A stretch of 64,000 nt of DNA from Terebella lapidaria (Eukaryota; Annelida; Polychaeta; Terebellida; Terebellidae), in the NCBI GenBank assembly GCA_949152475.1, contig OX424563.1, positions 15,225,001 through 15,289,000 on the forward strand, in the 5' to 3' direction. A model generated the notes under the pieces. That model had not been told where the DNA came from. It did no database searches and saw only the letters and a list, made by a program, of their open reading frames with translations. A program made the position numbers and the translations under genes. This document shows positions 11,601 to 26,600 of this stretch, one piece after another (the first letter of the stretch is position 1; each line of letters opens with the position of its first letter).

Positions 11601-14600
11601 ATCAAATGGTCTATTCTGACACTTCTATTCCTGCCAGTCGAAACGCTAACCCCAGAATAAGAGTACTGTTAATAGGAAGTTTTAACCTGTTAACTCATTC
11701 CATACTGGCACTGCAGTTGAACAAGCTTCCCGCGCGTTATTTGGCGCTTGCCACCCGTGACGTTTGTCAAAAAGAGCCCATTTACCGAGTAGGATTTGTG
11801 GAGATGAGTGCTTTTGCTTCAATGTGATTTGAAATTACGATATATTTGCCTATAATGTACGATGAAACATTACCGTGACACATAAGGATGTATTTGGAAA
11901 GAATCAGTGTGTGTGGATCGTGTTCATGTCGAAATAGGCAAGAGTGCGTATGGAAAATTGCCGTAAGATGAAAGCTGTCGAAGCCGTGAGGCTGGGATTC
12001 GACAAGAAAACACAGCCTATTTTATGTGAATAATCTGCAGGAGCATCTTTATTGCGACCATTAACGCCTCGGACAATAAATTAGAAAAGATGTGTAAATA
12101 AATACTGTTCAACAATGCGAAGACATTATATACAATCTACGAAGTAATCAAGTCAGAACTCGATCCATCACTGGATTCACATCGGGTGAGAAAATGCCGC
12201 CATGATAATATGCAAATGAGAAAATACAAACGACGAGGGCTCATTGGCTAACCACCGAAGCCGTGAAACACTCCCACACCACACAACTCATCAATATGCA
12301 AAACAGAATCGAGTGGAACAAATCCAACAAAGTTACAAATTCCAACAAACTAAATCCAAAGAAGTTCGTGAAAAGGACGGAAACACTCGACACACATGTT
12401 CACGTTGCATTTTGAGCATCCGAACACAGTTTCCCGGCGGATGTGGTGCTTGCTGCACTGTTTACAAGTGCGTTTGGTCGGCAGGCGGCCGGGCCAGTGG
12501 CAGTGCCCGGCGGTGTCAATGATCTCAGGGGGGTCACGCTTCCGGTTCTGGGCGAAGTCCCCGATCATCTGGTGAGTCAGAGCCTCGCGGAACTCCAACT
12601 GCGTGCGGACCCGAACCCGGCCACTGCGGGTTCTCAGCTCGTGATTTGGCGACTCCTTCATCAAAATGTAGGCATTGGTAATGCATGAATCAAGGAGAAA
12701 GAAAAAGAGATATTTCCACCATTTGGTGGACTTCCGACCAAGGGGATAGGCAGCTCGAAGTTGGTCAGCATGGTCCACACCATTCATGTACTTGGTATAG
12801 TCACTCAGGACAGCTGGACAAGACACCTCAATCTTCCGTCCGTTCTTCTGTTTACAGGGCACAGTGGTCTGCCCTGCTGGAGTGGCCTGGTTTGTCGACA
12901 GAAGGGTGACAGGTTTCTTGTCACGCCACACTGTGGCAACCAGTTGCCCTCGTTGCCGCTGACAACTCTCACCCTGGTTCTTCAGCTTTGTTTTTTTTAG
13001 ATCAGCAGGGAAACCCTTACGGTTCGTCCTAACCGTCCCACAAGCGTAAATCCCATCCTTCACAAGGTCATCGAACAAGGCGGGCGACGTGAAGAAATTA
13101 TCCATGTAGATGTGATGGAAATGGCCCTGCAAAGATCGAGAAAGATCTTTGACAACCCTGGCCCCAAGGTTACGCTCCACCTGGTTTTCAAATTTCCCAG
13201 TGTACACCTGGATCTGCTCGATATAGCCAGAAGGAGCATCAGCTCTAACCCAAACCTTTATCCCACGCTTCGTTGGCTTCATCGGCATGTACTGCTTGAA
13301 AGAAAGCCGGCCGGTGAGGCCCACAATCGCCTCGTCGATAGACTGCTCACGGTGTGGATGGTACGCCTGGGGGAAAGTGGTATCCACCATCCGAATCACA
13401 TTGCGACAGTGAGCAACCTTGTCGTGTCCAGGCTGATTTCGGGGAGGGTTATCACGCACATCATTCACATGGAAGTACTGGGAGAGCTTCTCGAACCGAA
13501 GTCGGGTGATTCGCTCGGGCAGGCCAGAAGCATGGAAGAGAGGATCCCGGGACCAGTACATGCTCTGCGTCGGCAGCTTCATCACGCCCATCAGCACATG
13601 CATACCTGGAATATTTATGTTTCGTGTGCATGATTGTGTTCAGTGTGTATTGAATAAAGACCCAAACATTATGTATTATTTTACCTAGTAAAATTTTAAC
13701 ATAATGTAGAGGTATATTTTTTCATGTAAAATATATGCACCATGATGTTCCCAAATATCTCATTGAAAAAAAGATGTCCTCTGATACCATACTATATATT
13801 ATGTGGCGATTTTGCCCTAAGCACGCGGCAGGTGATTGTAAACATAAATGCCATTTATGTGGCCTTTTTGTACTTGGCCTTGTTTTGACATGCTCCGTTC
13901 GAGCGTGCGTTGCCACGGCGACGTATTGTAATTTACGCTCCAGTAAACTATAACAATGGATCGATTAGACCTCGCGTGCGCCCTACAGTTTCTGGTGTAT
14001 TATATATACACTGGAAGCGACTCGTTCGAGGAGATTGTCCAAGATCGAGAGACAGGACGCACACGAGGCTCGCCATGAGCTTTGTGTTCCCTGTTAGCGA
14101 GTAGTGGGCTCCTAGAGCCCTGGGGACGATTTCCGTGGGGAGGCCCGGGCTGGGAGAGACAAGTTGCTGACTCGGGGGCCTTCGGCCCTGTGGATCGCCA
14201 GCTCTCTCCCTTCCCGGGACGTGTGACAGAGGCTCTGGCCAGCATGTCGGGCTGTACGGGGTTCCGTCCCCGAGGCAGACCGCGGCTCGCCAGGCCCCGC
14301 CAGTTAACACCGTAGGGATGAACCAGTTTCTGAACGGTGTCCGTAGGCCTGGGAGTGTCGGGTGGGCTGTTACCTGGTTACCATTAATGCTGAAGTAGTT
14401 ACTGTGTCCGCCGCGACCTCCGGTGAGCGGCCCTGCCGCAAGGATCCGGAATAGCGGATGCGCGTCCGCAAGGACTTTACATTGGTGCCGTGACCAGGAT
14501 CAGTCCGACAGTGTTCCATCGCAGCCTACCGTCACAGCGTTATAGCCTCCTTCGTCCCTGGGGATCGCCCGCTCCTCAAGGACAACTCAAGTATGACGAA

Positions 14601-17600
14601 AGAAAGAGACAAGGCCAAAGATAAGGCCAATGAACCCAAGGGGAGGGATAAGGGTGGAAATGTCGCGGACCACACCCGGTCGCGCGACAGCCACCGTGAG
14701 ACGTCTCCGGACGACTCCGGTGGCCGGAAGGAACGCGCGGAAACCTCCGTGGACAAGACCCCGTCCGCGGAGACGACTCCGGCGTCCCTGGCTCCGTCTC
14801 CGGACGTAGAGTCGCGCCCTGAGGGGCAGCAACAGAGATTGCTATCAGGGCCTGGCCCTGATCCGGTAGGCGCGGTAGGTGGAGCTGGCAACGGCGCTAC
14901 CCCGCGCCCGCCTAAGTCCGGACGGCAGTCGTGGCAGGCGACGCTCTTTCAGGGGACATCTCCGGATGTCCGGGATCGAGTGGTAGCCGGCCCGAGTACC
15001 TCCGGGCAAGCGGATCAGCAGTACTGGATGCCACATCCAGCCGGAAGAGCTCCTGCAAGGGCTCCCGGCCGTGAATCCAGGCAGTCCGCGTCAGGCGGGA
15101 TGGACCAGCTCACCCACACTCTGAGTGAGCTGGCTCCTCTAGGGCGCTATGACCGCGCCCGGTCGCCCCATCAGGGACGATCAGACCGGCGGAACCGTTC
15201 CCCCTCTCCGCTGTCACAAGGCAACTCGGGGCCTTTGACGGAGAGGGAGAGGTGGCTGATATCCGAGGCGCTTGTACTGTTCAAGCGGAATCAGCCGCCT
15301 TCGAGCGTTGACCCGTCGGCCATCTCAAGTCCGGGGATGTCTGGGCCAGTAGCCCCTCCCCAAGTCCTGCCGAGTCCGCAGGCGCCAGTGGCCCCCGCAA
15401 TGGGACCCGCGCCTGCCCCGCGGCTCGGAGGCACCACGTTGGCGACCGCGTCGACCGTTCCGACGGTTGGAGCGCAAGCCGCGTGGCCGACTTACCCTGG
15501 CACGTACAGTGTGTCGGACGGGCAGTGGCAACAGGCGGCTTCGGCCCCAAGCTTTGCCGCCCCTTCTGGAGCCTACCCAGTAGGTTCGATGGGAGCCCCG
15601 CCCGCACCTAGCCAGAGTGGGTTTTTAGCGGGAATGACCCCGGCGGCAAACGTGAGCTTCCCTGCTCCTCCGTCCGCGGCGTCGATGTTTGCTCCGGCAG
15701 ATTCCGCCGCAGGCGCAGGAAGCGCACGGAACTTGCCGCTGTACACGGACGACCCCGGAGCCGGGACCGCACGTCGGGCGCGTAGCAAACGCGATGACGG
15801 GCCCGACCACTCTTCGTGGCGGAAACGGTTCAACGGGGATAACGCCGACTTGGAGGACTACTTGCTCCAGGTATGGCGTACCGCCGTGTACGAAGGATGG
15901 TCCCAGCATGAAGCTGGACACGTCCTCGCGGGGAGCTTGGAAGGAAAAGCTCTCCGCGTGATGCCGTGTCTGCCGGTGGGAACAGTGACGTTCGGCGAGG
16001 TTGCTCGTCAACTTCGCCTGCTGTTCACGCCGACGACCAATCGGCGGCAGGCTGAACTCGAGTTCAAGGCGCGTATCCGCCAGCCGACTGAGTCCGTGAC
16101 AGACTATGCGTTCAACCTACGCATACTCGGTCGGAGAGCTTTTCCGGACATGGACTTCAGACGGTTTGAGACGATGCTGATCGATCAGTTCATCGATGGC
16201 CAGCCTTACCACCTAGCGTACGGGCTGGCCACCCATGAAAAGCGATCGATGGAGGAGGCAATAGACTCCGCGCTTGCGCTTGAGGTGGCTGTCCGCCCTA
16301 GACAGTTGCCTCCAGCCCCGGCTCCGGCCTCGGCTGTACCCGCGCAGGCGGCGACTCCTCCTCCGGTTAAAGCATCGCAGGTAACCCCGTGGCAGGACCC
16401 GGTCGTCCGGGAACCTGCCAGGGAACCTACCCCGCAGCGGGTTAGTGCGCCGGCACCCTCTACAGGGGCGCCCGCACATGCGGCACCAGTTGCCGCGCCC
16501 TGCTCGCCTTCGGACGAGTACGACATGGAGGAATACGACCTCGGCGCCGCGCAGATGATTGCGCACTGCGCCGGGATCGAAGCTCCGGGACCCGCAGAAT
16601 GTTGCGCGTTCACCTCCGGACCGGCCCAGAACCGTCCCTGCTACTTCTGCGGAAAGCAGGGACACTTTTGGCTGAAGTGTCCGGAGTTGTTGGAACGCCT
16701 GCGGTCGCGCGGATACCAGGGAAACCTTCCTGGCCCGCAACGGAGGAATTCCTTCCGGTCTGGTCCTCCGGGACAACAGAACCGGAACCCGCGACAGGGA
16801 AACTAGATCCGGACGTGGTGGCGACCAACACTACGTCCGGGGATAGTTGTTCGGTGGCAAACGATGCCGCCCCACCCGCTGATGAGCAGGACGAACCCCA
16901 AGTAGATATGACTTCTCCGGAAGTAGTCCTTGGAGATCAGTCCAGCTCCTCTGCGGCTGAGGCGGATGGCGAGGACTCCGTAGATGAGCCCAGCGCGTGC
17001 GAAAGGTATCGCCCTACCTGCGCGCTGGTGAGGGACTCTTGCTGGTACCTGCCCCTGTCCTTCGGACGGGAGCCGATCCGGTTCCTCGTAGACTCAGGCT
17101 CGGAGGTGACCATCGTGGCCGCCGGAACGTTTAGGAAGGAGCCCGCGCTCCGCAACCTCGAGTTGCGGGATCCCGGACCGTATAAGCTCTACGGAGCGGG
17201 AGACAACCGCATCCGTGTCCATGGCATCATCGATCTGCCTATTACCCTTGGGGACAAGGTGTATCTGACAGAGACGATCGTGGCGGATATCGGAGCGGCC
17301 GGGATTATTGGGATGAATTTTCTACGGGCCCACCGGGTGATTGCCAACTTTAGTGCTGGCGAGTTCCGGATGGGAGAGGACACACACTTCCTCTTCCGCT
17401 CGGGCCCGATGCATTCATTCCAGATGCGGACATCGCGCACTGTAGTAGTGCCACCGATGAGTGAGATGATCATCGAGACGAGGCCGCGTCGTCCCCGCAT
17501 GCCCCTCGATGGTCGACCGTGTATAGTGCAACCCGTGAGCAGTTTCGCCGCAGGAACTGGGCTCGTGCTGGGTGGGGCCCTGGTCATGTCCAACCCCCGC

Positions 17601-20600
17601 GCGATGCCCATCCTCGTGGTGAATCCTACGGATGTTCCGATTGTACTGAAGCGCGGATGCATAGCAGCTACTGCTATTCCCGCGTCTTCGAGTCGTGTCC
17701 TCCCCGACGATCCTGTCTGCCACGCTGCGTGCGCGGCGGCGGCCACCGGGGATGACCCGTTCACCCTGCCGGACCATTTGGAATCTCGGGTTCCGAAGGA
17801 CCGGTTGGATGAAGAGCAGCGCCAAGCGCTCCGCAAACTGCTGCGGCAGTATGCGGATGTGTTCATGGGTCCTGATGGTGCGGTTGGCAAGACTGACGTC
17901 GCCAAACACCGCATCGACCTCGTGGACGAGCGTCCTCTCAAGCAGCGTCTTCGTCGGGCAGCAATAGTGCACCAAGAGGTCATAGACCAGGAGGTGCAAT
18001 CGACAGATGCTCGACATGGACATCATCGAACCCAGTGACAGCCCTTGGGCCAGTCCGGTGGTTATGGTGAAGAAGAAGGACGGCTCGTGGAGGTTCTGCG
18101 TGGACTATCGGAAACTCAACGATGCCACGCGGAAGGACTCATATCCTCTCCCGCACATTGAAGATACCTTCGATGCCCTGGCCGGGTCGCACTATTTCTG
18201 TGCTCTGGATCTGGCCTCCGGGTATTGGCAGGTGGAGATGGAGGAGAGTGATCGGGCGAAGACTGCCTTCGTTACCAAGAACGGGCTCTACCAATTCAAG
18301 GTAATGCCGTTCGGGCTCTGTAACGCACCAGCGACGTTCGAGCGCCTCATGGAGATGGTACTTAAAGGGTTCCTCTGGAAGCGATGTATGGTCTACATCG
18401 ACGATGTCGTCGTGTATGGCCGGTCGTTCGAGGAAACCCTCACCAACCTCCAGATGGTGCTCCATCGCATCCGCGGAGCAGGGCTTAAATTGAAGCCAAG
18501 TAAGTGCGAACTATTCGCGCAGGAAATCCTGTACTTGGGCTTCATGGTAACGGGCACCGGAGTGAGACCAGACCCCGCAAAGGTGGCGGCCGTACAGAAA
18601 TGGCCTCCGCCCTGCAACGTGGCGGACGTGAGGTCCTTTTTGGGCTTCGCGAGCTACCACCGCAGGTTTATTCGCGGCTTTGCGGAGATCGCGCGTCCCC
18701 TTACTATCCTCACGGAAAAGGGCGCCGATTTTGTTTGGTCCGCCGAGCAGGCTGACGCCTTCTCGGGACTCCGGCAGGCCTTGGTAGTGGCCCCGGTGCT
18801 GCGGCACCCTCGTCCGGACTGCGAGTTCATCCTGGACACTGACGCGAGTAACTTTGCACTCGGCGGTGTCCTCTCGCAGATCGTGGACGGGCAAGAGCGG
18901 GTAGTAGCTTATGCGAGTGTGGCCTTGAGCCGCTCTCAAATGAACTACTGTACCACTCATCGCGAGTTGCTCGCGGTGGTTACGATGACCAAGCGCTTCC
19001 GGCACTATTTGTTGGGACGCCATTTCCGCTTGCGGACTGATCATAGTTCGCTGAGATGGCTCCTCAACTATAGTGAGGCCGATGGCTTGGTGGCGCGGTG
19101 GCTCGTCAAACTCCAGGAGTATGACATGCAGATAGAGCATCGCGCTGGTAAGTTGCACGGCAACGCGGACGGCCTGTCCCGCTGTCATAAGTGCAAGAAT
19201 CCGGGTTGTGCAGGGATGGCCCCATTCCAGCAAGCCGCGGATTCGTCCTCAGACTCGGAATTGGACGTTCCGGGGAGACCGCAGGCCGCCGCCCCCTCTA
19301 ACAACACGGCGGCCGGAGCGTTTAGGGCTAATCTCCGCGCGCGGACCCGCCGTCATCGGCGAGGGCGTCCCGCATACGAAGCGGAGGTGCGGCTCAGCTC
19401 CAGCGAGTCCTCCTCGAGTCCGGCGGTGTACTCCTCGTGGGTACCCTCGTCCTCTGGAGAGTCTGAGTATGAGCGGTCCTTGCCCCCTGTGGTGATGGCC
19501 GCTGCGGCGCAGCCGGACGCGACGGATGAGGAGCCTAACTACTTGGGTGGCTACTCTCCGGCGCAGATAGCTGCGACGCAAAGAGCTGACAGAGCTCTGG
19601 CACCGGTAATTACAGCCCTTGAGGCCGGCCAGAAGCCCTCGAAGGATGAGCGAAAGACCTACAGGGAGGAGACTTTGTCTCTAGTATCTCAGTGGGAACG
19701 ACTCTCCTTGAGGGATGGCCTCTTATACCGGCGCTATGAGCCACCGACCCCACTGCCTCCAATATGGCAGTTGGTGCTTCCGGCGGAGCTGCGGAAAGAA
19801 GTACTCCACCAGTTGCATGACCTCCGGGTGACCGGTCACTTGGGCATCCGGAGGACCGTCCATAGGCTACAACAGCGCTTTCATTGGCCTGGTAGCAGCT
19901 TGGACGTGCAACGGTGGTGCGCAGCCTGCCCTCGGTGTCAAGCTCGCAAAGGAGTTCCGAGGAGGACCTCTCTGACCCGTCAGATGATGGACTGGGTGGC
20001 TATCAGCCAGATGACGGCGATCCGCAGGTACCCCCACTACCTCCAGTACCTGCGGATGACGGGCGGCCACGCCGGAAACCACGTGCGCCAGCCCGGTATG
20101 GGTGGGAATAACCTTCCGCCCATGCGGATGCGTCTGCGGTACCCGTCTATCATACTACGGATGGGTTTTAGGTCGTTCCGTGAGAGTCCGCACGACTTAC
20201 CTCCGCGGGTGGCTACTTTGTGGCTATCTTCGGAGTTGAGGTCCGCGGAGACTTTCATGTCGTAACGCCGCCGCTCCGCATCCGCCCTCCTGTAGTTTCC
20301 AGCGCCAGGGACGTGCGGATGGCCTGTCCGCGCATTGTGGACGGCTGTTCGGCGTAATCCGCACAACGGTTACGCTGGCCGGACGAATTTACTGATCCGG
20401 CCGGACGCCCCTGGTCCCGGGACAACCTCTTATATGGCCAGACTGAGGTTGGGATTTACGTCCGCTACGGGAGAAGCGCCTTCCCACGGATTTGGGGAAC
20501 TGGCTCTGGACGCGGGGATAGTGTCTGCAGATGAGGACTGATGTCCGCGGTTCGTCCGCGTGACTCGTCCGGCGTCCGCGGCGCTTTAAGATGACGCACT

Positions 20601-23600
20601 TCGGTGTAGTTATCCCCCGTGAGCCATTACTATAATTGCGGTTATAGTAAATTAAGGTTTCTTACGGCAGGAAACCGACTATCCATTATGATAATGGAGC
20701 GGTTGTTAAGTCCGCGCGTGCGGACCAACCGCGGCAGCGGGTGACGCTCGTTCTCGTCCGGATCGTACCTTACAATATGCGGTCCGGCCGGAATGACCGG
20801 AACCCCGGCCTCCTTCTAAGAAGGGGGTCGTATATTACATGCGCAACACTTGTGGTGGCTTCTAATTCCAATTTCATCTTCATTGGATAAGGGCAATACG
20901 CCGTACAATGGTAGGCGTCCGGCCTGGACTCCGTCCGCGGGCAGCTCCGGACGTCCGCCGGCTATTGCTTTCACCATCTTTGGGCGCCTCTAGATTGGGC
21001 GCCGGTATGAAGGGTTCGCCCCCTAACCATTGAGGTTATGGACCATGCCGGCTCCGCGTCTAATCTATTGGCTCCGCGCTCCGGTAGTCGTTTGAGGAGG
21101 CTCTGGGCTGGACCGGGCACCGCTCCGCGGCCGGGCAGTACGTCGGGGATGCTAGTGGGCGCTTTGCAAACGCCCATAGGGCGCCCGATTGTCTGTCCGG
21201 ACGTCATGGGTATGTCCGATCGCCCTGTAAGCGTGCCAGCGGCTATGGGGAGTGATTTTGTTTATTTTCCATCTCATTTATTATTTATGGGAGGATTATA
21301 AGCCACAAGTGTGTGCGTGTTTCCCGTGGAAATGCTATTCTTACTCATTTATCCCATATATGAGAAAGTTTAGTGATATATCTCTTGTCCCTGGTGCAAT
21401 AGAGAGTAAGAAATCGGGAGATTTCTGCTTTCGCAAGAGGGGTGTAGGAGATTGTGTACATTGTATCGAAGGCTGTATGCCGTGATCTATGAAAAGCATG
21501 CAAGCGGTGGTGGATTTATTTTCATTGCTGCTTGAGCGGTGTTAAATTTTTATTTATCGCTGCTGATAGGGTGACATAATCGTAACACCCACAAGTAGTT
21601 TGGCTTTTTGATACATTGTATACAATCTTTAACCTGCGAGGGTGATTAACTTCACGTCATTGATCGCCAGTGCGAAAGCTATTGCTAATGACTGCTGTTA
21701 ATTACTGTAGTATTTTAGCGGGTTCCCCCGGGATGGCTTGTGTACACAAGCCACCCGTATACATGGCACGATAGGAGTCACCGGGGGGGAGATGCGTGTA
21801 TGGGAATGCGGGAGTGTAAAACGTCCTTTTGTCTGTCGATCGGGTAGATGCAGTGAATAGACGTTTCCACGGGAACGCGTCATGCGATGCGTGTGCAGTA
21901 TAACTGCCAACACTTGATGCCTATAATCGATGTAACTCGACACCTTCTGGTCATTCAAGCGCTCGGCACTGGTGGAGACAGATCTGCGGATCTGACTCCC
22001 AGTGTTTACGGCGTTTAGAGCGCTTGATATGTCCGAGAGCAGTGATGGTTGGGAAGGTGATGTAGGGAGGGAAGAGGGGTCTCTTGAGCGCGGTAATTCG
22101 TACTCGAGACCCCAGTCTAGGCCCGAGGAGGATGACCGCGAGGACATCCCTCGGGGAGCCTATGTGGGTTCTGCGGAATCCAGCTCCGGCTCTGGTTCTT
22201 ACACAGGAACCGAGTCCGAGAGCGAGGTCGCGGAGGACCGCCCCGCAGAGAGTGACTCGGCCACGCCAGGCGCCGAGCAGCTCTTAAATCCGTCGCCTTT
22301 TCCTCGTATGGAAGAGGTGATGGACTGCGGTGGTGCGGGACTCATGGATGTGGACATTGAGTTGCATCCGCACCCGGAGATGCTTGCGTCTTTGGGTCCG
22401 GATGAGAGTACTCGTGCGGAAACCCGTCCGGATGGCCGTAGCCGTCCGGACACCGGTTCTGCCGAGAACTCCTCGGTGTCCGCACCTGCGGAGTCTGGTC
22501 CGCACGACCAGAAGGCCCCTGGGACTTGGGCGGAGCAGGTTGACGCGGCTGAGGAAGCCGCATCCCAAGCGCCGCCTCAGGAACAGGAGTCTGGCTCGAA
22601 GGAGACCGAGAACCGAGATGACGGGTTTACATCGCCCGTCTCTAGGCGTACTCGCCGTCGAGCCCGGGAGATTGCCCAGAAGCAGTGGAGAGCCCAGCAA
22701 GAGCTGGAAGCCTCTGAGCGCGGGCAATCTGAGGCCGGATCCGACCCGGACCCGGCCTCCTCGCCTCCGAAGAAGAAGAAGAAGAAGCGGCCGCACCGGA
22801 AAAAGAAGTCCGGCGGCCCCTCGCCTCAAACCGGATCGAAGTCCGGAGGACCTCAGCCACTGGCGCCTAAGCCGGGCGGCCAGAAAGGGTCCTCCGCCAA
22901 ACCCGGAGTCGCCAAGACGCCTAATCCCTCGGGATCTGGTGCGGGCGGCGCCTCCGCGGGATCCGGCCCAGGCGCGGGAGGTTCCAGTAAGCGGGTGCCT
23001 ATCCAGGCACCGAAAGGAACCTCCTCTTCTTCTCCCTCCGGTACCAAGAAACCTACCGGAGCTGCGGAGGTGGGGTCGAGTCCAGTGGACAGAGGGCGTC
23101 CCGTGCCGAAGGAGGGAGATCTTCGTTTAGAACTCCTCCGGAAGCGCGCGGAGCAAGACGGGGTCCACCTGTCTGACGCCGCACTGGAAGCGGGACGGCG
23201 GTCCTTCGTTGCGCAGCAACAGAGGGCCGCGCCCCCGCGCGGGAAGAGTGTGCCCCGACAAACCAGGTCGGAGAAGCGTTCGGGGGCGGCCAAAAAGAAG
23301 AAACGGTCGTCCTCGGAGCAGCCTTCTATCCAGAGGCTGCGGGCCGAAATGGGCCCCGAACTCCCTGGAGTCCGTCAGGGACACATGTTCCTCCCGCGGT
23401 ATGGCAGGGATCCGCAAGGGCGCCGCACAGCGGCGGCCGGCGCGGCGGCCGACACGCCTTTCACACGGCCTCGTCCACTCACGGACGAGGAGCGTGTCGG
23501 GTTGCCGCCCGAGACAGAGGAGGGTGTAATATGCCAACTCTTTCCGCAATCCCTGGACGGGTATGAGGACCCGCACCGTGCGCTCAACCGGGATCGTAGG

Positions 23601-26600
23601 TATCCTACCTACGACCACTTGAGTCGACATATTGCAGGGTACCACTACCCCTGGATGCAAATGTTCGTTTGCAAGAGGTGCTACTCCAGCAGACCTCAGC
23701 AACGATATTTCGCCAGTTTGGAGGCCCTGAATGATCACCGCTCGGGTGCACACCGCGGTGAGGGACTTCATACCGTTGGTAATGAAGTGGGGCCTGTATT
23801 CAATTTTGGATACATACCACCGAGGGTGGCGTCGTTCATGACTACGTCAGGAACGGCGAATCACTGATTCTTTCACTGGGGTCCATGGCGCTTTGCACAG
23901 CGCATCATGGACGATGCCTGGAAGGAGTCTGGCGTTGTGTCCGCGGGCTCGAGCTACACCGCTCGCCTGACGGCGTCAATGGGCCAGACCCCGGCGGAGT
24001 TCCAGGCGGCGGAAGCCGCCCGGACAGCAGCAGAGGCTGTCCGTGAACCGCCGGTGATCCAGGCAGGTGAAGAACGGCACCGGGTGACCATGATCGTGTC
24101 GGAGATGCCGCAGATCGCGGCCAAGACACGAGTGGCTTCTCCTAAGCCGCGCCCCCAGCCGAAGACTCAGGGGAAGAGCTCGTCCGCCGGAAAGGCTCCG
24201 GCCGGGACGACGCCCCTGCAGTCTCCGGGTGCGCTGACTCAGGAGGACTACCCGGGCTTGCTCGAGGTGACGGTACCCGCGGGTCCGTCTGAGGGACGGG
24301 TGGTGGCAGACACCTCCGCCTCCTCGAGTACCGCGTCGGTGGTCCCGCCAAGGACCCCACGCGTGGCTCCCTCGGTTGCGAGCAGTAGCGGACGTGCGGT
24401 ACCTCTCTCGAGGTCGACGTCCGCGTCCTCGTTGGTAGTTGAGGGGACGTCCGCAGGGTGGCAAAGCACCGCCTCCCTGGACTTGGACCCCCTCGACGCC
24501 ACGGCGGACGTACGCCGGAGGCTCGGTCCCACGACCGCCAGCGTCTACGAGACTTTCCGCGAGTCTGTAGGCCAGGCGGTCGGCCATCGTCGCGATGGTA
24601 TGGACCGGATCCCCGGTGACCCGGCGTTGGTGAACCTGCCGGTGCCCCGAGCCATTCGTGACTTGGGGTCCGCAGGTGTAGCCGCGTTGGTCCGCGCTCG
24701 GGAGGAGCACCCCTGGGATCACCCCCAGCGTGGTCGACTCACCCGAGCGGCGGAGTACCTTGTGGCGGAGATGGACAGCTCTCTGGATCGGTTCAGCCGG
24801 TGCCGCGCCGAGGCCTCCCGTGTCGCATGCGATCTCGCCTACGACCAGGGCCTCATGGAAGGCACCCGGCGGAGCCTAGAGAGCTACCGGACTTTGTCGG
24901 CCGTCATTGAGCGGCGCGCGTTCGACCAGGGTCGGACCGCCGCTCTTGCCGAGCAGTCCGGGGCGTCCGCCCCCGCCCCAGAGGTAGCCGCACGGATGGA
25001 GCACCTGGAGGCTGAGAATGAGCAGCTACGGCGTCGTCTTGACGAAGCCGAGGCCGCTCGGACTCGCCTACTCCAGGGCGTTGATGACCCCGAGTCGTCC
25101 GCCCTGAACCAGGCGGCTCTCCGGCGCGCGGATGCCGCTTTGGAGCTGGCCATCTACCCATACCTAGTCCAGGTGTGGGGAGAACGGACGGCTGGTCCAC
25201 AGCGCACCCGCGATACGGTGGAGATGTTCCGCGCCATTGCCGATCTCGGCGCGACCTCTCTACCGGCCTCCGTCGTGATGGCTCCGTCAGGACCCGGATT
25301 GCAGGGCTCACCGCAAAAGCCCATGCAAGCTCCACCGGGCCTGCCTCATCCGCCCGTGCAGCCGGCTTTCACTCTGCCGGCTCCGCTGCTTCAGCGGCGT
25401 AGGGACTCGTCACCGCCGCCAGACCCCAAGACAGGCGGCACGGATGAGGAGCCCATGACGATGGGGGAAGGCTAGGGTGCTAGCCTCGTCGCTGCACTTG
25501 TGCGGCGGCGTGCCGGAGTCGCTTCCGCGGCTCCGCCCTGCCACCGCTCGCCTGACACCGCTCGCCTGACGGCGTCAATGGGCCAGACCCCGGCGGAGTT
25601 CCAGGCGGCGGAAGCCGCCCGGACAGCAGCAGAGGCTGTCCGTGAACCGCCGGTGATCCAGGCAGGTGAAGAACGGCACCGGGTGACCATGATCGTGTCG
25701 GAGATGCCGCAGATCGCGGCCAAGACACGAGTGGCTTCTCCTAAGCCGCGCCCCCAGCCGAAGACTCAGGGGAAGAGCTCGTCCGCCGGAAAGGCTCCGG
25801 CCGGGACGACGCCCCTGCAGTCTCCGGGTGCGCTGACTCAGGAGGACTACCCGGGCTTGCTCGAGGTGACGGTACCCGCGGGTCCGTCTGAGGGACGGGT
25901 GGTGGCAGACACCTCCGCCTCCTCGAGTACCGCGTCGGTGGTCCCGCCAAGGACCCCACGCGTGGCTCCCTCGGTTGCGAGCAGTAGCGGACGTGCGGTA
26001 CCTCTCTCGAGGTCGACGTCCGCGTCCTCGTTGGTAGTTGAGGGGACGTCCGCAGGGTGGCAAAGCACCGCCTCCCTGGACTTGGACCCCCTCGACGCCA
26101 CGGCGGACGTACGCCGGAGGCTCGGTCCCACGACCGCCAGCGTCTACGAGACTTTCCGCGAGTCTGTAGGCCAGGCGGTCGGCCATCGTCGCGATGGTAT
26201 GGACCGGATCCCCGGTGACCCGGCGTTGGTGAACCTGCCGGTGCCCCGAGCCATTCGTGACTTGGGGTCCGCAGGTGTAGCCGCGTTGGTCCGCGCTCGG
26301 GAGGAGCACCCCTGGGATCACCCCCAGCGTGGTCGACTCACCCGAGCGGCGGAGTACCTTGTGGCGGAGATGGACAGCTCTCTGGATCGGTTCAGCCGGT
26401 GCCGCGCCGAGGCCTCCCGTGTCGCATGCGATCTCGCCTACGACCAGGGCCTCATGGAAGGCACCCGGCGGAGCCTAGAGAGCTACCGGACTTTGTCGGC
26501 CGTCATTGAGCGGCGCGCGTTCGACCAGGGTCGGACCGCCGCTCTTGCCGAGCAGTCCGGGGCGTCCGCCCCCGCCCCAGAGGTAGCCGCACGGATGGAG

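Noticed and set aside
23976-26321. Several antisense frames of 80-250 codons in the GC-rich LTR element
   Set aside because: They are shadows in GC-rich DNA of the sense frames and are duplicated along with them.
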